From assembly GCF_040054535.1 (NCBI RefSeq), contig NC_090780.1, positions 15,673,001-15,737,000 of the forward strand: a stretch of 64,000 nt of DNA, written 5' to 3'. Positions within the stretch are counted from its first letter, which is position 1. Each line of letters starts with the position of its first letter. Below the pieces are notes generated by a model. It was not told the origin of the DNA and did not search any database. It saw only the letters and a program-made list of their open reading frames with translations. Both the position numbers and the translations under genes were made by a program. Source of the stretch: Antennarius striatus (lineage: Eukaryota; Chordata; Actinopteri; Lophiiformes; Antennariidae). Shown piece after piece: positions 48,644 through 58,400 of this stretch.

Positions 48644-49728
48644 ATGTTGTCAATATTGAAGACCATTCCCACGCATATGGTAACGATTTTTTTTTAAATG
48701 TAAAACTATAAAGTAGGCTTCATAATATGTATGTTTTGTTTATCAACCTTAATCCCTTGCTACCGAATGCTGTGGGTAAGAAAAATGTAACAGCTGCGAT
48801 CGTAATTTACGATGGGGTTCAAATCCATAACAAACCAACGTTTGGGTTCATATTTTAGTACATCCCATTGAAATAGAAATACCTGCGTTATTCATTAAGG
48901 TGGGGTTAGTTCTTCATTATCCTGGCGTCATCTGTCTTCATACAGGCACGCCGACGTTTTAACTATTACCTATAGATGGATTGACGTCGCCTCTTGTAAA
49001 TATATGAACGGATGTTGTGTCCTTATTTTGCAGGACTATAAAGGGCAGAAGTTGGCAGAACAGATTTTTCAAGGGATAATATTCATCTCAGCGGTAAGGA
49101 ACAATGAGACAATCAAACCATCCTTTCAATAAAGTTGTAATTTTTTGTTTTTTTTAAATCCCAATTTCCCCGAAGGAGTATTCCAAGGAATTAATAAAGT
49201 TTTATCCGTTTATCATTTCAATATATTGATCTTGAATGCCATCGTGTTTTCACCTGATGTCTGGTCACTTCTTAGTTTATTTCTTCTTTTTAGGTGATCG
49301 GATTCCTGTACGGCCTCATTATTCAGCAGTTTGGGTGGACGGTGTATATAGTCCTGGGTGGTTTTGTCGTGTCCTGCGTGGTAAGGTTTTTTTTTCATTT
49401 ATTGTCTGCTTTACTGTGCTTATTTTCTGCTACTTTTAAACTTGGTATTTTCAAAAATTCAAGCCAGTACCATTAACTGGGACACATAATGTGAAATTCT
49501 TGCATGTACAGGAGCAAATATATGTGGTATATATCATATAAAAAACTTATTATGGAGGGGCATAAATAACAAAAAACTCAATTTTTCTTTTGTTCTTGTC
49601 AGTTGACCCTGCCTCCATGGCCGATGTACAGACAGAATCCTTTGTCCTGGCAGCCAGTTGTACCGGATACATCTGCAGAACCCAGCCAGAAACCTCAAGA
49701 ATCCCTCAAGAAGAAGAAGCACAAATAA
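48644..49728 (+). CDS. spcs1: Signal peptidase complex subunit 1 (SPC12)
   Basis: Non-catalytic subunit of the endoplasmic reticulum signal peptidase, which removes signal peptides from nascent secretory proteins; also shapes substrate choice. 102 residues, the family's usual size. Exons: 48644-48679, 49034-49093, 49294-49380, 49603-49728; all phase 0 with GT-AG junctions. The N-terminus [18 protein letters not shown] is followed by two transmembrane helices (about 22-42, [20 protein letters not shown], and 47-66, [14 protein letters not shown]) joined by QQFG. A cytosolic tail ends in a basic KKKKHK. Adjacent to divergent glt8d1. A polyadenylation signal lies 94 bases after the stop. Confidence 0.97.
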
Positions 49729-49821
49729 CTCAGAACTCTTGTTGCCCAGCAGTCAACACGTGCTTTTATATTGGAAATTAGTTTAAATTTTGTCTCTCAG
49801 TTCAAATGTAAAGTTTGTGCA

Positions 49822-49827
49822 AATAAA
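49822..49827 (+). terminator. spcs1 polyadenylation signal
   Basis: Canonical AATAAA 94 bases beyond the spcs1 stop codon, followed within 30 bases by a T/G-containing region. Confidence 0.7.
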
Positions 49828-50179
49828 ACATACAGTCTATACAGTCAGTAATGAAATGATTACATGACCAAATACAGTAATAAACATGGTCCCGTGGTTT
49901 TTTTTAAAAGGAATTTGTGCATATGTCTGTTTCTTCCTATGCTGGAAAATTATTGTGCACAAGTATGCTATTTCATTTTTACCTTCACTGTGGAATTTTT
50001 TTGTCTCCTAGTAGGAATACTACGGAGCCCCTTAGGGGACATGGAAAGAAAATAATAAAGGTCCATTTTTGCGAGATCTCAAAAAACTTTTGTGAGATCC
50101 TACAAAACTTGTGCAGGATCTCGCAAAGCTACAGGTATACATACTTCCGGGCCGTCTTGACTTTATTGAGGAAAAAAGA

Positions 50180-51265
50180 ATGGAGGACACCCATCCATAT
50201 GAGCAGTTTATTGCGTTTTATTTTGAAATCGACCTAAAATATAAGGACATTCAAGTAATGCTTAGTAGGTGGCACAATTTTTGCGTAAGCCAACGACATT
50301 TGATTCTCACTGCAAGGGGATACACTCGTCGCAAATCCTACTCTGACTTTTCCTTCCTGGTGGACTTCATACACAGAACTCCAGTCCCCTGGGATGCTTC
50401 ATGGGTACTGCTGGATTTACGCAAAATGCAGGGCACACAGTCTGCGTGTGAGGAAGGAGGATGTACACTTGGTGTTGAAGGAGCTGGATCCCACAGGAGT
50501 GTCCTTGAGGCAGGCAAGGCGTCTTAGACCGTGGAACTACTTCTCTAAAGGACCCAACTTCATCTGGCACATCGACTCCTATAACAAACTGAAACCATAT
50601 AGCATTTGTATTAATGCAAGTATCCATGGTTTTTTGAGGGAAATTGTCTGGCTAAATGCTTACACAACAAATAGTGACCCGGAGCTGATTGGAGGATACT
50701 GCACTGAGATCATACAGCGTTTAGAAGGCTGCCCCAGAGTTGTAAGAGGTCACTTGTATAACTCATATCACATCGTGAAGACTACTTGTATATAAAATGG
50801 GAGAACACAAACTTATGACAGTTGCCACAGCAACACAGAGAGAAATAGGAAGAGGGGCAGAGGTTGGGGGGAGGGGGAGGGGGTAGATATTTAATGTGCG
50901 TTTTTGTTTTGTTTTTCTAAATGACTTTGTCCCCACCTTGTTTTCCCAATAGGACAAGCTTGATGACACTGCTACTGTTTGGAGCACACTCCATCAGGCC
51001 ATCAAAGAACTTGAATGTTCCAAGTGGTCGCCCCAATACTACGTATGCCTTGCCTGAACTCTATGGGACAAGTCACTTTCTTTCTCCTGTTGAGGAGGAC
51101 CATATTCAACAGTGCAAAAGCGAGTGTGTCTTTCGCCTGACTGTACCTTGTGATCCTGATGTGTATGAACTCTGCAATATTATTATGGCTGAATCCCATC
51201 TGACTCCACCAACAGATCCATACCAGGCTTTGAACTTGTATATGAACCCGAGAGACAATATTTAA
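50180..51265 (+). pseudogene. rve-type (integrase core) transposase, frameshifted and internally deleted
   Basis: Likely start at 50180 (MEDTHPYEQFIAFYFEIDLK), then an HTH-like region. A frameshift at about 50375-50395 moves the frame to LHGYCWIYAKCRAHSL, LVLKELDPTGVSLRQARRLR and GPNFIWHIDSYNKLKPYSIC, where D in WHIDSY is the first acidic residue of the integrase-type triad. AYTTNSDPELIGGY and RLEGCP follow, then a GTAAGA donor-like site. The segment that should hold the second D and the E (DxGTEN region) is missing. The C-terminal end resumes after an acceptor-like CCCAATAG (50952) and a further frameshift: IRPSKNLNVPSGRPN, YALPELYGTSHFL, PPTDPYQALNLYM and a stop at 51265. Family knowledge only; inactive. 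Confidence 0.75.
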
Positions 51266-52380
51266 GTATATTATTTGTTGTTGCTGGAACGGTATTGATC
51301 CTGAATCTGAATGTTTTGGGCTTGACATGCATGAAAAGGCAAACATAGAAACATGTTATATGGCACTGTGAGCTGCTGATGTGCAATTTAGTTGCTGTCT
51401 CATTTATAACGAGGAGGCCTACAGCTCTGTGAACTCTCAGGTATGCCACACCTTCGAAAGAAGATCAACTATTAAAAACCACACATTACAAGACGTCAGA
51501 TGACACCTCTGAGGAAGACTGATGTGTCAGTCAAAGCATGTAAGGAATGTGACACTTTCAAATTAAATTTGTCTGAAAAAAACAACAAAGTCAAAAAAAG
51601 AAGACAAAATTAAACTATTAGAACTATAACTCATTTTGGTTTGCTATTAAGAACAATCCATGACATAAACATTGTTAAAATTTGCAACATTCCTTGAAAC
51701 CTTAAGGGAAGCGTCCCACTTAAAAATATCAGCAGCATCAAGTTATAATGTGCTGAATTATAACAACAGCAATTTAAAACAATATTTTGTACTCATTACA
51801 AACACATCTGATTACCAACTTCACATTAGGGAAGAGAATTTGAAAACTTGATGTCAGATGGGCCGCAGTGACTTGTAGATACTGTAAGCAGTCCTTTAAC
51901 TGTTATTTTTCCTGTGAACAATCAAATGCTTATGATTTTTAAACACTTAGAATTTTAACAACTCTACCAATGATGGACAGCTTTGAAATCTGTCATTAGC
52001 AACATCACCTTGAAGGTGAGTTTCGGTCAAATAGAGAAATTAAAATTTGGGTTATTTAAAATGAAACATGCCTTTTATACACAGTACTACTGCACAAACA
52101 GACAATTCAAGAGAGAAAACTACAGCACACTATATGTTTCCATGATGAAAGAAAAAAACTAACAAAATGTAATCATAAAAAAAATCCTACAATGATGCCT
52201 GTTTATATTAAGCCCTTGTAAGGACAGTTCTCAAAAATTCATAGAATATCCATTTCAAGGTAGTTGCTGGACAGGATGTTGTCAAATCCAGTGTGAAATT
52301 CAGGGTACTAACCATAAGTGCATGGTAGTTCAAGGGTTGCTCCACAAGTGTGAGCCACCGGTCTCCTGCTGAGCCCTATT

Positions 52381-53320
52381 TCAGCATTGAAGCACACCAT
52401 GATTTTTCAACACATACTGTATGAAAGATGAGCCCGTGCAGAAACGAAGGATTTTTTCAGCTTGGACTTGGTCAGCATTTTTCACGTATCGTTGTAAATG
52501 GTTAAAAATTGTTTCTTCTCTCAGTGTTTTTGTTGTTTCAAGCAGCTTTGACACTTGTTTGCCTGTGGCTTTCTTTGACTCATAGAGAGACAATACACAC
52601 TTGCTGTTTGACAGTGTCACCTTTATAAGTGCCATGGGTGAAGAGAAGCAATCAACAATATACTTTGGCTCTTGTAGGATGACTTTGAACCATCATTTGG
52701 ATGGCAGGCTTGATATTGTTCATTGGAAGTAGGCAATGGGAACCCATTCTTGTGAACAGGTTAAGCAGGTCTTTTTCATCACTCACCTCCACTGATTCCT
52801 GGACATCCTTTTTAACAGCTGATCTCTCAAGAGTAGGAAGGTAGTTAAGAAAATATGTCATCAGGATTGTTGCATTCACTGCGTGAATACCATGGATGCA
52901 GGCTAAAACAAAAGCTTTTGAGAGCCTCACTGGAAAGACGCCATGGTCAAACAATCCTGTCACCCATATCCGTCCAATTGCTTGCCATTCATCCTAACCA
53001 AAATCTGGCCTCAGCCTGGGAACTCGCTCTGTTTCACCCTCACATTGATCAAGAAATTGCTCCCAAAATTCTGTGTAAATGTCTCTTGACATTTACATAC
53101 ACCAACATCATCAAGAGCTTTTTCATTTACACAAAGTTCATTTTTAGAGTTACATTCATTATGCTTCTGTCCATAAATACAGCTAATAAATCTTCAACAA
53201 CCTTTATCCTGCGAATAGATGCACGCTGTGACCCCTGTGGATCTCCTGAGATATCAGAGGGGAGTTGATGGGGAAAGCTGGATGCTTGAATATTAAGGCA
53301 AGTCTTGTGGAAGGACATTC
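52381..53320 (-). pseudogene. HECT-like (G2E3-type) protein remnant of the same element
   Basis: On the minus strand, pieces in different frames line up with the HECT-like domain common in fish G2E3-like genes. IRRIKVVEDLLAVFMDRSIM and NVTLKMNFV (53226-53127) come first, then a shifted frame NEKALDDVGV. Another shift gives EWQAIGRIWV, GLFDHGVFPVRLSKAFVLAC and NYLPTLER (53000-52800). After a stop and gap comes ETIFNHLQRYVKNADQVQAE with KILRFCTGSSFI (52560-52400), which resembles the C-lobe segment (F-x-TGSS). The C-lobe catalytic cysteine is not found. At least two frameshifts and several stops mean it cannot encode an active ligase. Confidence 0.55.
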
Positions 53321-53975
53321 ACTTCATTGTCCTGTTAGATAAAAAACAAAAACATAAACACATGAACATTATGGAATGGTTCATGAGCGAAGCAGAGACC
53401 AAAATAAGATTTTTGTATGTTTATGTCTTGTATATTTTTAGTTGCATTATAGGACCATGGTGCTCTTTTTCAAAATAATCAATTCACTGAGGCCACCTTT
53501 TCAGATGTTTTGTTTCCAGTCCCAGTCCAAGCCAAACTCTGACAAATGTATCTTGAGATTTGGCAAAGTATTCTATAACAACAAATGTAGGGTGACAATA
53601 ATCATATAACGCAACAACAAAAAAATATAGACCAATTTAAAATGTCTCAGCTGGTGCAATCACCACTACAGATATAGTTCTTTCTTAACTGATCTTGTAT
53701 CTATGTCTGTTCTGTGATTTGATGTCAATTTAGGAAAACTTCCTAAAACTTAATATCATCAAAACATAGAATATCAGGTTGTGAAGACTAGTGTTTCCAA
53801 ACCTGGTCCTTGAGGCACACTGCACTGCATATTTAGATGTGTCTCTGATTCTCCAGATCCTGTCTCGCAATGAGGTTACGATTCACAGCGTCCTACAACA
53901 CTGAACCAAAAGTATTGGGAGATCTCGCAAACACTGAGTTTTTTTTCTCTCCATGTGCCCTTAGCAGCTCTGTAG

Positions 53976-54616
53976 AACACATTAAAATTCAAACTTTGTG
54001 GGAAATTTGGGCTAAATTTTTTAAATGGCCCATAGCAAAGAATAACTGCTGTGATTTAGATAATGTTGTTCCATGATTTATTTTTGTAACTGCTAGATAG
54101 GGATTTTAAAAAAAAGTAAAACAACTTCCACCAAAAGTTGATTGAGTGATGAGACAGGAGCAAGGTGAATTCAGCAGGACTGTTCAACCTTTGCAGATGT
54201 ATTCATTCTAAAGAAAACCATTCCGAATTTATTTTTTTTGTTTCTGACAAACACATTGACAAAAAAAAATCATGTTCGATTTATTAAAAACAGTGAAAAT
54301 ATTAATACAATGCATTACTCTATATTACATTATTTCAGCAGTGAGATTTAATGTCTTGAAAGACTAAAAATACATAAAAACTGGTTGAAATTTTGTCTGC
54401 ATAACTGAGTGTCCATTATAAAAGGCAGAAGGGCAAGTGTTGTAACAAATAGAAGTGTTTGCATAGGCATTCTAACAATCACTGGACGGCTTACACATTC
54501 CATGTAAAAGAATAACATAAAAATATTTACACAGTCAACATTTAAGGAGAGTCCATATCAAAACCTGCAGGGACAAATGATCATTTATATTAAACCTGGA
54601 AGAAGATGGGAGCTAA
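53976..54616. other. 3' flank of nek4, nothing recognised
   Basis: AT-rich; several poly-A/T runs. Probably nek4 3' UTR and downstream sequence. Confidence 0.4.
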
Positions 54617-54622
54617 TTTATT
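54617..54622 (-). terminator. Candidate nek4 polyadenylation signal
   Basis: AATAAA on the minus strand (TTTATT on the plus), 150 bases past the ancestral nek4 stop at 54772. Transcripts ending here would carry the whole hAT remnant as 3' UTR. Confidence 0.45.
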
Positions 54623-54785
54623 TTTGTGACCTGTATTAACATTTGAAAACATTTCTCACAAATGCATTTTCCAGTTATACATAATATGTCATGATGCTCA
54701 CCCTCTGGTGAAGACATTGTCATAAATATTGTGATGCAAAAGTGAATGCTTGCAGATATACAGCATTTTAGTTAAACCTTCAAGA

Positions 54786-55483
54786 CAGAGAGGGGTCTCC
54801 AAACTTTTACCTGTAAGGGCCACATAACTTTTCCTTTCTCCGATGGGGAATGTGAGTCAGTTTTTCTGTTTGTAACAGAAAAACTGACTATCACAGGGGT
54901 GCCTAAATGTAAACATTTATTGTCTTCCCGAGCCAAATATTGATAACCTTTTCCAGTTATTATGTCATTTGGGAGAGCAGCATAGAAGTCAGTGAGACTG
55001 TCAGGCTTGAATGCGTCTTTCAGAACATCACCGTTCTGTAACTCAGCCAACTCAAACTGATTAGAAGGCTGGGCTTCATTAATGTCATCAACAAAGGGGT
55101 TCTAGAAAAGACGGATTTCTTTTCCATTAGTTCACGGAATCACACACGGAACTCTGCCTTCAGCATTTCCAAACACCTTTCAGCTGGGAACAGGACCGCT
55201 GGGTTCTCTGCAGAGAGGTTTTGAGAAGCAGGAAGATGGATGAAGTTGTGCCTTCTCACTCGTTCCAATACCAGCGCTAGTTTCACCTCAAATGCTTTTA
55301 TGTGGGAAATCATGCCGCAAATGAGTTTCCCCTGGCCTCGTAGCTGCAAGTTAAGGCTGTTCAACATTTCTGTCATGTCTGTTAAAAATGTGAGATGCCA
55401 TTTCCATTCTGGATCGATCAGCTCTGGAACTGTTTTGTCGGGGGGGCGCATCCGGTCTGTGGGCATTAGTTTGGGGACCACTG
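54786..55483 (-). mobile_element. hAT transposon remnant inserted in the last codons of nek4
   Basis: Ends CAGTGGTCCCCAAACT (minus strand, at 55483) and CAGAGAGGGGTCTCCAAACT (plus strand, at 54786) are hAT-type inverted repeats. They are bounded by an 8-bp duplication with one mismatch, CTTCAAGA at 54778-54785 and CTTTAAGA at 55484-55491. The interior on the minus strand keeps internal pieces of a ZBED5/GTF2IRD2-type hAT transposase: LTDMTEMLNSLNLQLRGQGK and MISHIKAFEVKLALVLERVR (55390-55240), then NPFVDDINEAQPSNQFELAE with LQNGDVLKDAF (55100-55000). The BED finger and dimerisation parts are missing. Confidence 0.88.
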
Positions 55484-58400
55484 CTTTAAGACAATATCCT
55501 CAAAGAATTTCAGCTGCCTCACCATCACAGCATAAGCTTGGTACTTCTCATCCCCCATCTGATCACGAAGGCACAGCTGCAGAGAGAAAAATAGATGTGC
55601 ACGGTAATTTTCTTTAAACCATGGACATATTCATTTGTTTTGGCAGAAAAAAAAGAATTACAGTTTAATCATATAAGCATTGTCTTGTCAATGGAACCAA
55701 TTGTCACAATCATTGAATTTAATCTTTATCACGGAATAGTGTACTGTACTTCTGAAAACTATTTTATATGATGTCAGTTGACTAAATTGTTAATCAGACT
55801 TCAATAGATGTCAACATAGTATAAGAAAGATCATTACAGTAAGATTAGTAAGAAGAATATAGTAGCTAGATGATTTGCTATGTTCATTTACAACGATGGT
55901 AATTTTAGTAATTCAACTTGTGTACAAGTGTTTAACGATTCTAAAAATAAGACAGATTGGCTGCAGATTTCATGACACTTCATAGCCCGAATACCACAGG
56001 TGTAGTTATGATTGCTGTACTCCAGTGTGCAATTTTCCCCACTGGGTCACTATCAATGTTACTGCGACACATAATGGAAATCATTCATTCATTACTGATA
56101 TTAATTCTACAAGTGTGTTTCCTGTTAGGACAGTTTAGAACGCTTGCTGTGCAACCCATCTATTCTGCCCCTGTGTTGCAGCATTGTAGAATATAGTCCA
56201 GCAGCTTTGCTTTGTTCCTTCTCATTGTTCATAACAGTGAGGTAGCTTGAAATGGACATGCATCACTGCTTTTTTTTATAGTTGCCATGTTTCTTAGATC
56301 ACTTTGGCCTTTCAAGGTGTTGATGTGAGCACGTCTGTTATCAACCAGTGAATACTGTCCCTACCCGACGTAATCCATGTGTGTTTCATTAACTCATTAT
56401 CACAAAATGTGGAAATTATTTCTGCTTGTTCTTTGTCTTTCCACCATTTTCCTCTCTGCAGCCTCCTTCCTACTCCTACTGGGTTTTTTTTAACTTACTT
56501 TGAAATTTATTCATTTGTCCCTGGGTATACTTTTGAAACTTAGAAAACAAATTATCATCAAGAACTTCAAAAGCATTTTGCACACATGAAAAAATGTATT
56601 TAAGTATATACGATTTTCTGTGATCATTTTATGGTTTTATAATTGTACTTCTCGTTTGTAGTCATCCTCCTCCTCCATGATTTCCAGGACTTTGTCCAGC
56701 ATTTTGACCCCCAGACCTTTCACCACATCTGTCCTCAGGTGTTCTATAGCTCTCCTCATCTTGGCTGGACCAGATGTGGAGCCTTTAGGAGAGACAAGAT
56801 TGTTAAATACCACAAAGGATGGCCAATTGATGACAATAATAAAGTTTGATTGAGGTATCTAACCTATTGGTATTTCACAAAGTGACAAGTTCTCTGCTTC
56901 CGCTCGAGCCTTCCCATGAAGCACCAGGGTGTCCCTATACTTTCTGTTCAGTTTAAATTCTGGCAATGCAGTAGAGTCAAATCTGCTTCTCTCGACCTCA
57001 CTAACACCATCTCCAACATCCATTTTCAAAGTTTGAGTCATCATTTGGACTAAATCCTGTATTTCAGTGGACTCTGTCTTCCTGTAAATGATCCATAAAT
57101 AAAACATCATACAGCAAATTTTCTCAAGCAAGAATTAATACCATGAATATCAAAAGTAGTCTGGTGAGATGAGTTGAGATGAATTATTTTGTCCTATCAT
57201 GTCTGTTCTCACCTCTCCCCACAGTCTCCTTCTGAACGGTCTGTGGAACTTGTGGATGAGCTGCACTCATCTTCATCTGATCTCTGATTTGACGTCTTCT
57301 CCTGCAGTAATGACACACAAATCACTAAAGTAACAAAAGCTTTGTTTAAAGCCACCTTTAAAACAGTGCATTTGTTCAGAAATATGAATGTCAGTCATGG
57401 AGCATCAGTACCTTATTGTCGGCTTCAGTGGCAGTCTCTGACATAGACCTTGTAACTGGGGCTTTATGATGCTCATCTTTCACAGAAGTAACATCACAAG
57501 ATGCCCTTCGTACAACACCAATATCTGTGGAACATGCAGAAGAGTCAACTATTACTACAACAGTAACATACAGTATATATAAAATAAATATTAATATATG
57601 TATATAAAAAATTCCATGTGAAATGTGCACACATTTTTTTTCGTGTCTTGTAAATGTATGTAACGCTAGTAGATTTGGGTTTTTTTTAAAGAAAATACTT
57701 TTTATTTGTTTTTTTCAATGCAAAATTGAATCTTCCTACAATTTCAAAAACAACAATTTTAAAGGCTGACCGGAAATCTCCTGGGACTGCCTCAGTCTTC
57801 TCCTCTCCCTGGCCGACAGAGGACGTTCCTGAAAAAAATATTACAACATTTACATAGACCAATATTCCAAAACCTTTGCTGTCAGCACAAAACGATTTCA
57901 GCTTATAATTTGTGTGTAGTACGTAAATGAAGAGGCATTCTCACCAGTGGCAATGGTAAGAATCCATCTTTGTAGGAACTAACTGATGTGGAGGTTGCAG
58001 CTGCTGCAGCTTTCTTCCTCTCTGTGTTTCTCCTGGTTTGCTTCCTCCTTTCTGTGGCTGCACTCTTAATAGGATGTGGAGGTAAAGGTCTAGGAACAGC
58101 CAAGTTGGACTAACCATTTACAAAAGAGAAAAAAAGACAAAAGAATTCATTCATTCATCTTTTAGCCTCTTTTATCTGCAGTAGCGGGGAGCTGGAGCCT
58201 ATCCCAGCTGGCTTAGGGCGTGAGGCGGGGGAAATTCCAGACGCGACGCCAGTGCACCACAGAGCCACACAGAGATGGACAACCATGCATGCACACACTC
58301 ACTCCTACAGGAAATTTGAAGCCAACCAATTAACCTGAAGCTCGTTTTTGGAGGTGGAAGGAAGCCGGAGAACCCGGAGAGAACCCACGCAGACACAGGG

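Larger units (their letters stand above)
50020..53975. mobile_element. DNA transposon with integrase-like and HECT-like genes (degenerate)
   Basis: Inverted ends: left CTACGGAGCCCCTTAGGGGA then CATGGA at 50020-50045, and the complement of the right end, CTACAGAGCTGCTAAGGGCA then CATGGA at 53950-53975. The similarity continues inward through TTTGCGAGATCTC (near 50069-50081) and its inverted counterpart (53917-53929) to CTTTTG, a terminal inverted region of about 75 bases. Extra GAGATC words cluster at both ends (left also GTGAGATCCT and GGATCTCGCAAAG). Inside are convergent remnants of an rve-type transposase gene (+) and a HECT-like gene (-). I recall IS3EU-like elements in fish as the closest type; that name is a suggestion. 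Target duplication not resolved. Confidence 0.65.

Noticed and set aside
50753-50952. A functional intron in the rve-type gene
   Set aside because: Donor- and acceptor-like sites exist, but joining them omits the region with the second D and E, and frameshifts lie on both sides; treated as pseudogene deletion.
52855-53268. 137-codon plus-strand frame
   Set aside because: Antisense to the HECT-like remnant; the minus-strand pieces carry the recognisable motifs.
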